A stretch of 64,000 bases of DNA from Pseudomonas sp. Seg1 (GTDB taxonomy: Bacteria; Pseudomonadota; Gammaproteobacteria; Pseudomonadales; Pseudomonadaceae). Of this stretch, positions 16,225-24,936 are shown piece by piece; positions within the stretch are counted from its first letter, which is position 1, and the number at the start of each line of letters is the position of its first letter. The position numbers and the translations under genes are program-made. The DNA lies in contig NZ_AP021903.1 of the NCBI RefSeq assembly GCF_018326005.1, forward strand, positions 2,544,001 through 2,608,000. The letters are read 5' to 3'. The notes below the pieces were generated by a model that worked only from the letters and a program-made list of their open reading frames with translations, did not search any database and had not been told where the DNA came from.

Positions 16225-16620
16225 ATGGGCTGTCCGCAAGTTTGTGCCACCGCCACATTGCAATGCAGCTTCGGCGCCGCCCCGGCGATGCTCAACGTGC
16301 TGCCGGTCAACCGCACGCTGACCGGCGGGATGCCGGCGGCGAACATCATGGATCACATTCCGCTGGTTAATATCCTGCCGTTCGGCGTGTGCATGAGCAT
16401 GGCCAACCCGATGGTCGCCGCAGCCACTGCGGCAGCGCTGGGCGTGTTGACGCCGATGCCGTGCATTCCGGCGACGGCCACGCCGTGGATTCCCGGCGGC
16501 GCGCCGACGCTGCTGCTTGGCGGGATGCCGGCGATCGACGCCAACAGCACGTTGATGTGTAACTGGGCGGGGGTGATCAAGATTGTGGTGCCGGGGCAGA
16601 TGCAGATGCTCATTCCCTGA
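16225..16620 (+). CDS. PAAR-like protein (DUF4280 type), putative T6SS spike tip
   Basis: A 131-residue protein beginning MGCPQVCATATLQCSFG, rich in Cys, Met, Pro and Gly, with repeated GGMPA elements (residues about 34-38 and 98-102) as in PAAR-like DUF4280 proteins that cap VgrG spikes. ATG 16225 has AGGAG 7 nt upstream. It is on the opposite strand from vgrG, convergent with the MORN gene, and no classical PAAR gene is present in the locus. It has no C-terminal toxin extension, so it would deliver cargo non-covalently. The tip role is inferred. Confidence 0.75.
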   Translation: MGCPQVCATATLQCSFGAAPAMLNVLPVNRTLTGGMPAANIMDHIPLVNILPFGVCMSMANPMVAAATAAALGVLTPMPCIPATATPWIPGGAPTLLLGGMPAIDANSTLMCNWAGVIKIVVPGQMQMLIP

Positions 16621-16639
16621 AATCTGTGCTGAATGTGCG

Positions 16640-16742
16640 GGCCTCATCGCGGGCAAGCCCGCTCCCACAATGGTCGATGGTGTTCACAATATTGCATTCA
16701 CAACACAAACCCTGTGGGAGCGGGCTTGCCCGCGATGAGGCC
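16640..16742. repeat. inverted REP pair (GGAGCGGGCTTGCCCGC type)
   Basis: Opposed REPs between the convergent PAAR-like and MORN-repeat genes. Arms and GGCCTCATCG borders match the pair at 8948-9050. The pair may terminate both genes. Confidence 0.9.
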
Positions 16743-16763
16743 AGTCGATACAAAACAAAAACT

Positions 16764-17306
16764 TCAAGCCTGCTGCGGATCCGCCCACCGGCGGAACCAC
16801 CAACGCACCCGCGAAATCGGTTTGCCATCCGCGCCCAACGGCCGCCCATCCTCGGCAAAACCTTGCTCTGGCTCCAGCAACTGGCCATTCACATAGCGCG
16901 CCTCCACCGCCGTTTTCCCGTTCGGATGAAAGCGCTGATAGCGCCCCTCACGCACGCCATCGCGATAAAACTCCGCCTCCGCCACTTGCCCATCCGCGAA
17001 GTAATTGAACGCCTCGCCATGCAACAACCCGCGCCGGTACGTTGCCTTGCGCTGCAAAAAACCTTCAGGCGCAAAAAAACTCGCGACGCCTTGCACCTTG
17101 TCGCGCACAAACGGCATCTGCGCCGAGACTTTGCCGTTGGGGTGATAGAGCAGCGACATGCCCTGCAACTCCCCGTGGCTGTAATTCAGATCGGCCTGTT
17201 TGCGCCCGTCATCCTTGATCTGCAAGGCACCGTCGAGCTGACCATCCTGCAAACGGCCCTTCATCTGTTTGTCATCTTGCTGCAAATCCAGCGGTGTGAT
17301 TGCCAT
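16764..17306 (-). CDS. MORN/YwqK-type repeat protein of the T6SS module
   Basis: A 180-residue protein made of about six MORN-like repeats (YHPNGK, FAPEGFLQRKATYRRGLLHGEAFNYF, YRDGVREGRYQRFHPNGK). YwqK-type proteins are annotated as antitoxins or accessory factors; downstream of vgrG a chaperone, adaptor or immunity role is plausible. The gene follows vgrG by 12 nt on the same strand, so it is in the same transcript. No signal peptide is seen, so the product is cytoplasmic. Confidence 0.75.
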   Translation of the reverse strand: MAITPLDLQQDDKQMKGRLQDGQLDGALQIKDDGRKQADLNYSHGELQGMSLLYHPNGKVSAQMPFVRDKVQGVASFFAPEGFLQRKATYRRGLLHGEAFNYFADGQVAEAEFYRDGVREGRYQRFHPNGKTAVEARYVNGQLLEPEQGFAEDGRPLGADGKPISRVRWWFRRWADPQQA

Positions 17307-17318
17307 GCCTGCTCCTTG

Positions 17319-19328
17319 TCAGTTGACCTGCACCAGGCCGCCCTTGATGGTCAGCATGCCGCCGCCGTCCACGGTCTGCGAGGCCGCGCCCTTGTTGGTC
17401 AGGCTGATACCGGCGTCGTTGGTCAGCGTGGTGCCAGCCTTGTTGTCCAGTGAAGTCCCGGCCTGATTGGTCAAGGCAGTTCCGGCCTTGTGGGTGATCG
17501 AAGTGCTGGCCGAGGTCGCCAGATCGGCGCCGCTCTTGATCGTGAAACTGCCGCCGCTTTGCAGGGTGAGGGTGCCGCTGACCTTGATCGTCAGGTTGCC
17601 GTCCACCGTCAGGCTGTAATCGCCGGTGACCTTGTCGGTGTAATTGCCGCCGGTGCTGTGGTTCTGATCGGCGCCAACCTTCACCGTGCGGCTGTCCTTC
17701 ACATCGAGGCTGTCGCTGCCGGTCTGGATGGTGACGCTGCGTTTGCCTTTCTCCAGGGTCACGGTCTCGTCGCCATCCTTGACCGTGCGAGTGCGGGCAT
17801 TTTGCACGGTGAGGGTTTCGTCATGGCCGACCGTGGCGGTCGTGTCGTTGAGCACGTTGATCTTCAGGTCTTTCTGCGCCTGCAAGAACACCTCTTCAGC
17901 GTCCTTCTTGTCCTCGAAACGCAACTCGTTGAAACCACCGCCACCCTTTGACGACTGGGTCTTGATCCCCGACTGCGTCTGATTGGCCGGCAGCGCATAG
18001 GGCAGGGCGTTGTCACCGTTATAGACGCAACCGGTCACCAGCGGCCGATCTGGATCTCCGTCGATAAACGTCACGATGACTTCCTGACCGATGCGCGGAA
18101 TGAACTGCATGCCGAACCCCTTGCCACTCCACGGCAGCACCACGCGCACCCAGCAGGAACTGGTTTCATCGTTCTTGCCGTCGCGATCCCACGGGAACTG
18201 CAACTTGATCCGCCCGTATTCGTCGGTCCAGATTTCCTCACCGGACTTGCCCACCACAATCGCGGTTTGCGGATGCATGCGCGGTTTGGGGGTGGTGCGT
18301 GGCGGGCGGAACGGAGTGGCTTTGGGGATTGCTTCGAAGCGGTTGCGATAGCTTTCGTGGCTGGCGTCATGGGTCACCCGCGTCACCACCCAATCGATGT
18401 TCAGGCTCGCATCGTCATGGCCGGCGAGGGTGAACCAATGCCCGGGAATCAACCAGCGACAGTCACTCTCGCCGACAAAGCGTTTTTCCTCACTGCGCAA
18501 ACCGTCGACGCGTCGCTTGGTCAACGTATCGCCGCGTGCCTTGGCGTTGTAACCGCCGGGATGCTCATAGATCGAACGCGGCCCGGCCACCGCTTCGGCC
18601 TGGCCATACAGCGATGTGGTCGGCGTAGTGAATTCGTAATCCGTCGCCCGATATACCCCGGCGACTGCCTGCAAACAGACTTGTCCGGAGCGGATTCCGT
18701 GCAGTTCACGTTCGCCCAATCCTTGCCCCAGATAACTGACTTTCGGCCCGTTGGGGATCGGCACGAAAGCGTCGTTGCTGTCGCCGAGCACTAGCGTGTG
18801 TTTGCCGTCCTCGTGGGTGAAGAACCAAAAGATTCCTTCCTCTTCCAGCAGTCGCGAGACGAAGGCGAAATCGCTTTCGCCATACTGCACACAGTATTCA
18901 CGCGGGGTGTAGCTGCCGGTCAGCGAGAGTTTGAAATCGGTGAAGCCGTGGGCCTTGAAGATCGTCGTGACGATGTCCGAGGTGGCGAGGTTCTGGAATA
19001 CGCGGTTGTTGCTGGCGAGGGTCAGCCACCAGAGCCAGGGTCTAAGCACAAGCTGATAGCGTTCGGCAGTTGAGTCGGCCGGGAGCTGGCGGATCTCGGC
19101 GACCAGCGCGTCGAACGGGCGCAACTGCGCGTCGTTGTGCAGGGTAGTGGTGACGTGAGTGGCGATGGCGCTGCTCAGGGTGAGAGTTGCACCGTCGTTG
19201 AGATTGTTAAGAATTTGCGTGCCCAGCATGTTCAGTGCTTCATCGCCGGACAGTGACTCAGGGAATAACGCTGACGGCGAAGTCGCGGTGAGGGAGAGAC
19301 TGGTGTTGCTGTCGGTGGAACGTGGCAT
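17319..19328 (-). CDS. vgrG: type VI secretion tip protein VgrG (TssI)
   Basis: A 669-residue VgrG with the gp27-like N-terminal region (VLRPWLWWLTLASNNRVFQNL near 95-120; CVQYGESDFAFVSRLLEEEGIFWFF near 165), the junction VGKSGEEIWTDEYGRIKLQFPWDRDG near 357 and the gp5-like needle VVLPWSGKGFGMQFIPRIGQEVIV. The C terminus is a beta-helical needle; residues 612-651 are five consecutive octapeptides of the form TNxAGTSL. It has no extra effector domain. It is followed by the MORN gene and preceded by two AT-rich cargo-like genes. Together with Hcp it forms the puncturing tube and tip. Confidence 0.95.
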   Translation of the reverse strand: MPRSTDSNTSLSLTATSPSALFPESLSGDEALNMLGTQILNNLNDGATLTLSSAIATHVTTTLHNDAQLRPFDALVAEIRQLPADSTAERYQLVLRPWLWWLTLASNNRVFQNLATSDIVTTIFKAHGFTDFKLSLTGSYTPREYCVQYGESDFAFVSRLLEEEGIFWFFTHEDGKHTLVLGDSNDAFVPIPNGPKVSYLGQGLGERELHGIRSGQVCLQAVAGVYRATDYEFTTPTTSLYGQAEAVAGPRSIYEHPGGYNAKARGDTLTKRRVDGLRSEEKRFVGESDCRWLIPGHWFTLAGHDDASLNIDWVVTRVTHDASHESYRNRFEAIPKATPFRPPRTTPKPRMHPQTAIVVGKSGEEIWTDEYGRIKLQFPWDRDGKNDETSSCWVRVVLPWSGKGFGMQFIPRIGQEVIVTFIDGDPDRPLVTGCVYNGDNALPYALPANQTQSGIKTQSSKGGGGFNELRFEDKKDAEEVFLQAQKDLKINVLNDTTATVGHDETLTVQNARTRTVKDGDETVTLEKGKRSVTIQTGSDSLDVKDSRTVKVGADQNHSTGGNYTDKVTGDYSLTVDGNLTIKVSGTLTLQSGGSFTIKSGADLATSASTSITHKAGTALTNQAGTSLDNKAGTTLTNDAGISLTNKGAASQTVDGGGMLTIKGGLVQVN

Positions 19329-19344
19329 GGGGTGGTCTCAATGG

Positions 19345-20373
19345 CTAAAACATTGAACTGCCGTCAACGGGGGCGGGGCCGAGCGACGGTGATACCGAGG
19401 CACCAGTCGATACCGGAGCCAGTAATGGAGGGGAACCCGAGGATGTCGAGGGAGAAGACGGCACAACACCATAGGTAAAAAATACCGGGAAATGATCACT
19501 TCTTACGGACATGCCCAGGCAGATTTTCTGGATGACGGTTGTGCGGTGCCTGACTGACTCTCCCGATACAACGGTGTTAGCACTGCCTTCGCAAACGGCG
19601 CTCCATTTCTCCAGTTCATGTACATAGGCATAGTCCAACAAGCTTAACTGTGCTGTTGGATGCCGAGGTTTTGCATCGATGGCATGGTTCCATTTGTATT
19701 CTTCTTCAAAATATTTTTTTGGCGTGAGATTAAGGAAGTGGCCAAACTCCTGCATGTCTCTTAATTCTCTGCTGGAGGAACTCACGTCATCACTCAGGAT
19801 GCTGACATGTGTATACCCCGCACCTGTTGGCGTGAGTTTCTGCATTTTCATTATTGCGTCAGGCTTGCCATCAGTGGGTACGTTCAAATCGCCACCAAAA
19901 AAAACCAGTTTGACCCTCATGCCCTGAATGTAATTTATTGCGTTGACGATATTTCCCAGTGCCACGCAGGACGCGTTTGCATGATAGAAGCCATAACATA
20001 AATCGGTAGTTTTATGGTGAATAAGTAATGCTCCACGTTGCTCTTTGTCATCCAGTGGAACATGTTCTGAAATGTCGGTAAATTCACTGGCAATCGCGTT
20101 CTTTACAAAAACGATTGAACCCAATGTCGTGATTTTGTTTTTTGCGCTCTCGGGCTGAAGGATGCTTACTGGACTGTAATGTGCAGTCAGGTCCCTCACT
20201 AATTGGGTGTTGGCTGCGCCCGATTTACCTGTTTCGAACAAGGCGAAGATATCGGGCTTTCTTTGCTCAAGGTAATAAACCAGAAAGGCAAGTTTTTCTC
20301 TGTAAGCCTCGGATAGCGTCGAATTCTGTTCGTCGAAGTGTTGCGCGTTCCAAGTCATTATCGTGAGCGGCAT
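19345..20373 (-). CDS. DNase I-fold (EEP superfamily) protein, putative T6SS effector
   Basis: A 342-residue protein with the catalytic signatures of the endonuclease/exonuclease/phosphatase superfamily in order: N9 (TWNAQHF), E47 (FALFETGKSG), H131 (YGFYHANAS), D162 and N164 (GGDLNVP), D247 (LLDYAYV) and D293-H294 (RSDHFPVFF). The last 40 residues are a Ser/Pro/Thr-rich tail. No signal peptide is present, as expected for a T6SS substrate. Base composition is more AT-rich than the flanking tss genes, suggesting later acquisition. It lies 16 nt upstream of vgrG in the same orientation. DNase (CdtB-like) or lipid/inositol phosphatase activity are both possible; effector status is inferred. Confidence 0.7.
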   Translation of the reverse strand: MPLTIMTWNAQHFDEQNSTLSEAYREKLAFLVYYLEQRKPDIFALFETGKSGAANTQLVRDLTAHYSPVSILQPESAKNKITTLGSIVFVKNAIASEFTDISEHVPLDDKEQRGALLIHHKTTDLCYGFYHANASCVALGNIVNAINYIQGMRVKLVFFGGDLNVPTDGKPDAIMKMQKLTPTGAGYTHVSILSDDVSSSSRELRDMQEFGHFLNLTPKKYFEEEYKWNHAIDAKPRHPTAQLSLLDYAYVHELEKWSAVCEGSANTVVSGESVRHRTTVIQKICLGMSVRSDHFPVFFTYGVVPSSPSTSSGSPPLLAPVSTGASVSPSLGPAPVDGSSMF

Positions 20374-20457
20374 TTTGATTTCTCACTTCGTTTTGTCAAC
20401 TCGACGCACAGGTTGTGTATGCCGGCCTGCTGCGATTCTGAATTCCAATTGGCTCAT

Positions 20458-21321
20458 TTATGGTGTCTCATTTGTAATGGGCAGTGGGTTGGCCACTTCC
20501 TGCAGGTTGGCAGCGGCGTTATCGATCAAACTGATAAACTTGGAGTTTTCAGGGTCTGGAAAGTAATAGCGGTGTAAATTGGGCACCGGCTGAGGGGTTG
20601 TTATCAACCGTGCCAGAAAACCAAAGCTAGAAGTAGGTCTGGATGAGAAGCCGAACAAATAAGAAGAACAGAAAGCGAAGAACTGGGAGTTGTTTATTTT
20701 CAAGAAAAAAATAGTAGCAGCCACAACTGACGGCATCGAGATGTGCACCTCTGCGACGACGACCTCTTCAAATGCGTTTCTTTGGTGGCTGTTACCTTTT
20801 TCGCAGTATGAGTTAAAATCGATGCTGGCAATTCTGGTTGTGCCCGGTAAGGGGGCAACGAGGCATTTACCGTTATTGTCATGCGTAAACAGCAAGCCAT
20901 TATTAGCCTTGTCTACGCGCGCGACACAACCGCAAAAACCTCCTGATATTACGACTGTACCTATCGGCGCATCATAGGGGACCAGGCAGGAACCCGTTCC
21001 AAGGGTGCCATTGGTGGACTCGCCATTTGCATAATGAAAAACATACCAAGGACGGGTGCTGACAGCTCCTTTCGCCTTAATCATTATTCCATTACCTTCG
21101 GGGACGCTGATTTCTATTCCTCTAGGGACACTGACTTGCCCGTTGAGGCAAGTAGTTGCGTTGGGTGAAACATCGTCGGTGTCTTGGGTCAGTAAAATGG
21201 CTTTGCTTTTCAACAGGCTGTGAATGTTGGGGATGTTGAAATTTGTCGACAGCAAGGCATTCAGATGATTGAGCGCATTTGCCAGTTCTGTTTCTTTAGT
21301 GTCGGTGTGCGTATTTAACAT
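20458..21321 (-). CDS. unknown protein with SGGFCGC...H motif, putative T6SS cargo or immunity partner
   Basis: A 287-residue protein not recognised as a whole. Residues 126-147 contain SGGFCGCVARV followed by LLFTH: Cys130/Cys132 and His147, where Cys132 to His147 is 15 residues, the spacing between catalytic Cys866 and His881 of the CNF1 deamidase. A hydrophobic stretch follows near residues 205-235 (SVVAATIFFLKI, FFAFCSSYLFGF). There is no signal peptide. The start has AGGA about 8 nt upstream. It is AT-rich like the adjacent EEP gene and inserted after tssH. Deamidase-like effector, EEP chaperone and immunity protein are all possible. Confidence 0.55.
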   Translation of the reverse strand: MLNTHTDTKETELANALNHLNALLSTNFNIPNIHSLLKSKAILLTQDTDDVSPNATTCLNGQVSVPRGIEISVPEGNGIMIKAKGAVSTRPWYVFHYANGESTNGTLGTGSCLVPYDAPIGTVVISGGFCGCVARVDKANNGLLFTHDNNGKCLVAPLPGTTRIASIDFNSYCEKGNSHQRNAFEEVVVAEVHISMPSVVAATIFFLKINNSQFFAFCSSYLFGFSSRPTSSFGFLARLITTPQPVPNLHRYYFPDPENSKFISLIDNAAANLQEVANPLPITNETP

Positions 21322-21368
21322 AGTTCATCCTTGATTTTATTTGCACAGAACTGGAGGTGTCGTTTCTG

Positions 21369-23909
21369 TTACTCCAGCACCCACTCCGCCAACTTCCCCG
21401 TCACCTGCGTCATCAACACATTCTCGACATCCCGCGCACCCGCCGCGCTGCATTTGGCGAGCACCGCTTTCACAATTCCTGAATCAAACTCGAACTGCTT
21501 GCCGGTCGCGGCTTTATAGCGACCGCGCAGTTTTTCCAACTTGGCCAGCACAATCCCTTCCAGCGTCGCCTCGTCCAGCGGTCGATAGGCAACCACGGTC
21601 ATGCGCGCCAGAAACGCCGGGCGGAAGGCTTGCAGGAGGACTTTGTGCAGTGCTTCGTTGAAGGCTTCCGAGCCGAGTTGCGCCACGGGCGTATCCAGTA
21701 AAAGCTCCGCGCCGACGTTGCTGGTGGCCAACATCACGGTGTTCTTGAAATCCACCACCAGACCGGTGCCGTCCTCCATCAAGCCTTTGTCGAAGACGTT
21801 GTAAAACGCCTCCAATACATCCGGATGCGCCTTCTCGATTTCGTCCAGTAGCACCACCGAGTAGGGCTTGCGGCGGACGGCTTCGGTCAGTACGCCACCG
21901 CTGCCGTAACCGACATAACCGGGCGGCGCACCTTTGAGTTGGCTGACGGTATGGGCTTCCTGATATTCCGAGAGGTTGATGCTGATCAGGTTGCGTTCGC
22001 CGCCATACAAGGCGTCGGCCAGCGCATACGCGGTTTCGGTTTTGCCGACACCGGTCGGGCCGACCAAGAGAAATACACCGACTGGCTTCTGCGGGTCGGT
22101 CAGTCCGGCGCGGTAGGCCTGCAAGCGCTGAGCGATGGTGTTGAGCGCGGTGCTCTGGCCCATCACCCGTTGGCCCATGCGCGCACCGAGGGTGCGCACG
22201 GCGTGGGCTTCGTCGGCGAGCATCTTGCCGACGGGGATGCCGGTCCAGCCTGCGATGACAGCGGCGACGGTTTTGCTGTCGACCTGTTCCGGCACCAGCG
22301 GATCGTCCTGGCGAATCGCATCCAGTCCAGCCTCAAGGCGCAGTAGTTCGGCGGCGAGATGATCGATGCGACTGTCGGTGGCTTCATCGGGTTTATCGCT
22401 GTCGGCGCGCTCGCTCAACGCCAGTAACTCGCGACGGGTTTCGAGCAGCTCGCGCACGGCGACACGCTCTTCACCCCAACGGGTTTCCAATTCGCGAATC
22501 GCTTGCACGTTGCTGGTCGATTCGCTTTCCAGCAGGGTAATTCGCTCACGGTGATCAAGCCCTGTGGCCTGTTCACGGCGCAGGCGTTCGACTTCATCCT
22601 TGAGGCTGTTCTGCCGGTGGCGCAGGCTTTCCAGCGGAGGCGGTACGTCGTGCTGGCCGAGGGCGACCCGGGCGCACGCGGTGTCGAGGACGCTGATGGC
22701 TTTGTCCGGCAACTGGCGGCCGGAAATGTAGCGGTGCGAAAGTTTCACCGCTTCATGGATCGCCGCGTCGAGCACTTGCACGCCGTGGTGCTGTTCGAGT
22801 TTGGCAGCCACCCCGCGCAGCATTTCCACCGCGGTGATTTCATCCGGTTCTTCGACCTGGACCAGTTGAAAACGACGGGCGAGGGCCGGATCTTTCTCGA
22901 AGTATTTTTTGTATTCCATCCAGGTGGTCGCGGCGAGGGTGCGCAGTTCGCCCCGGGCCAGCGCCGGTTTGAGCAGGTTGGCTGCATCGCTGCCACCTTC
23001 GGCGCCACCCGCACCGATCAGGGTGTGGGCTTCGTCGATGAACAGGATGATCGGTTTGTCGGCGCTGCGTACTGCGTCGATTACGCCTTTCAAACGCTGT
23101 TCGAATTCACCTTTGACCCCGGCACCGGCCTGCAGCAAGCCGAGGTCAAGCACGCGCAAGCTGACTTCCTGCAACGACGGCGGCACGTCGCCGGCGGCGA
23201 TGCGCAGGGCCAGACCTTCGACCACGGCGGTTTTGCCGACGCCGGGTGCGCCAACCAGAATCGGGTTGTTCTGGCGGCGGCGAAGCAGGATATCGATGCA
23301 CTGACGGATTTCGCCATCGCGGCCAACGATCGGATCAATGCGCCCGGCGTGGGCGTCGGCAGTCAGATCCTGGGTGTATTGGTCGAGAACCGAATCCTGT
23401 CGCGGTGCCGTACCTTTAGACGTGGCGGTTCGCGCACCGACGTGTTCGCGAGAGTTTTCTGTCCACTCCAGCAGATTCGCGCGCAGGGCCTCTTTGGGAA
23501 TTCGCAGCAACGACGAAGCGCTGTTGAGCAATAGACTGCGGCGCTCGTCACGGTCGATCAACGCCAGCAACAACAGCCCGGAACGGATGCTGTCGAGCCC
23601 CAGCACACTGGCCTGCACCACCGCATCTTCGAGCAAGCCCAACGTGTGCGACGACAGTGCCGGCGTGCGCGTACTGCCTGCCTTGAACAGATCCAGAGCC
23701 TTGTTGATCTCCACCGTCAGCGCATCGCGTTCCAGGCCGAAACGCGGCAGCAAAAAGGCAAAATCGCCACCCTCGATGTCGAGCAGTTCCAGCAACAAGT
23801 GTTCGATCTCGACAAAGTGATGCCCGCGTTGCAGACAGCGTTGCGCGGCGCGTTCGAGGGCGCGGCGGTTGTCCGGATTGAGGCGTCCGATCAGGCTGGC
23901 CAGTTCCAT
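21369..23909 (-). CDS. tssH: type VI secretion ATPase TssH (ClpV)
   Basis: An 846-residue AAA+ unfoldase of the ClpV family that disassembles the contracted TssBC sheath. An N-terminal Clp_N domain (MELASLIGRLNPDNRRALERA onward) is followed by AAA1 with Walker A GAPGVGKTAVVEG (near 220) and Walker B FIDEAHT, a coiled middle domain, and AAA2 with GPTGVGKTETAYAL and VVLLDEIEKAHPD. ATG 23909 lies 1 nt after the tssG stop, so the earlier in-frame start within tssG is rejected. It is the last core tss gene on this strand before the cargo genes. Confidence 0.95.
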   Translation of the reverse strand: MELASLIGRLNPDNRRALERAAQRCLQRGHHFVEIEHLLLELLDIEGGDFAFLLPRFGLERDALTVEINKALDLFKAGSTRTPALSSHTLGLLEDAVVQASVLGLDSIRSGLLLLALIDRDERRSLLLNSASSLLRIPKEALRANLLEWTENSREHVGARTATSKGTAPRQDSVLDQYTQDLTADAHAGRIDPIVGRDGEIRQCIDILLRRRQNNPILVGAPGVGKTAVVEGLALRIAAGDVPPSLQEVSLRVLDLGLLQAGAGVKGEFEQRLKGVIDAVRSADKPIILFIDEAHTLIGAGGAEGGSDAANLLKPALARGELRTLAATTWMEYKKYFEKDPALARRFQLVQVEEPDEITAVEMLRGVAAKLEQHHGVQVLDAAIHEAVKLSHRYISGRQLPDKAISVLDTACARVALGQHDVPPPLESLRHRQNSLKDEVERLRREQATGLDHRERITLLESESTSNVQAIRELETRWGEERVAVRELLETRRELLALSERADSDKPDEATDSRIDHLAAELLRLEAGLDAIRQDDPLVPEQVDSKTVAAVIAGWTGIPVGKMLADEAHAVRTLGARMGQRVMGQSTALNTIAQRLQAYRAGLTDPQKPVGVFLLVGPTGVGKTETAYALADALYGGERNLISINLSEYQEAHTVSQLKGAPPGYVGYGSGGVLTEAVRRKPYSVVLLDEIEKAHPDVLEAFYNVFDKGLMEDGTGLVVDFKNTVMLATSNVGAELLLDTPVAQLGSEAFNEALHKVLLQAFRPAFLARMTVVAYRPLDEATLEGIVLAKLEKLRGRYKAATGKQFEFDSGIVKAVLAKCSAAGARDVENVLMTQVTGKLAEWVLE

Positions 23910-23910
23910 T

Positions 23911-24936
23911 TCAGGTGATCTCCAGCTGACGAAGACGGGTTTCGATGCGTTGCACAGCGAGGCTGGCCTGACGTTGCAGGCCGCCATTCCAGCTCAGCAG
24001 GGCGGGGGCCTGACGGCCGAGTTTCATTGGCCCGGCACCGCGCACCAGCAGCACCAGTTTGACGTCCAGATCCGGACCGAAATACAGCGCTGCAAGGCTC
24101 GCCAGTGCCGGGTGCGCTTCGCCGTCCGGCAGAAAACGTCCGGCCTGCGTCGAGGACAGTGGCCCGAGTGTCAGGCGAATACCCGCGTGTTCATCCCAGA
24201 CGCGCTTGCCGGCAACGGCCGTGCGTCCGAGTTGCAGATTGCGCCCGCCAGCCTTCATCAGGCTGCGGCTGGCCAAGGGGATCTCGCGCCAGGCACCTTC
24301 GTAAGCACTGAGTTCGACCGGCACTTCAAACTGCTCACGCACGATCGCTGCGAACCCGGCCAGCGAGCGGCGGCCATCGGCAAACAGCGCCGTACACGCG
24401 AGCACCGCGCAGTCAGGAATCGCCTGGCGTTCCTGCAAGGATTTGGGCAACAACCCGGTTAGCGCGCGCAGTTGCGCCTGCACTGGCGAGGCGCCCGGCG
24501 TGACAAAACCCAAGGCGATACGGTGCTTGCGCATCACCTTGTAAAGCAGGCTGAGCAGTCGATGCTGGAACAGATCGAGGAACTCGGCCGGCGCATGATC
24601 CTTCGCTCGCGCGCGCTGTTGCAGCCATTCCTGATAGGCGTAGGGCAACGGCCCGTCGGGACCGCCGAGGCCGAAGATCGGCGTGTCGAGGGTCAGTGGT
24701 TCGCCCGGCGCTTCCTGCAGATTCTCAATCTGGCTGGTCGCAAACACAGGCGTCAGCGGCCCGCGCAGTTTCAACGCTTCCGCTTGTGGCGAGGTGCCGC
24801 TGCCGAGGGATTCGGCTTGCGGTTGTTCGCGCTCCAGCAACAGCAACGCCTGCAACAACTCGAACGCCTGCGGATCGCGGCGCAGACGCTGGCTCAGGGT
24901 CAGAGCGACAGGGGCATGCCGGCTTGCGGTTGCCAT
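23911..24936 (-). CDS. tssG: type VI baseplate protein TssG
   Basis: A 341-residue TssG (ImpH/VasB) protein with the family's FELLQALLLLERE start, FGLGGPDGPLPYAYQEWLQ and FLDLFQHRLLSLLYKVMRKHR. With TssE, TssF and TssK it forms the baseplate wedge. Its start overlaps the end of tssF by 37 nt and its stop abuts tssH, so translation is coupled along the operon. Confidence 0.93.
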   Translation of the reverse strand: MATASRHAPVALTLSQRLRRDPQAFELLQALLLLEREQPQAESLGSGTSPQAEALKLRGPLTPVFATSQIENLQEAPGEPLTLDTPIFGLGGPDGPLPYAYQEWLQQRARAKDHAPAEFLDLFQHRLLSLLYKVMRKHRIALGFVTPGASPVQAQLRALTGLLPKSLQERQAIPDCAVLACTALFADGRRSLAGFAAIVREQFEVPVELSAYEGAWREIPLASRSLMKAGGRNLQLGRTAVAGKRVWDEHAGIRLTLGPLSSTQAGRFLPDGEAHPALASLAALYFGPDLDVKLVLLVRGAGPMKLGRQAPALLSWNGGLQRQASLAVQRIETRLRQLEIT

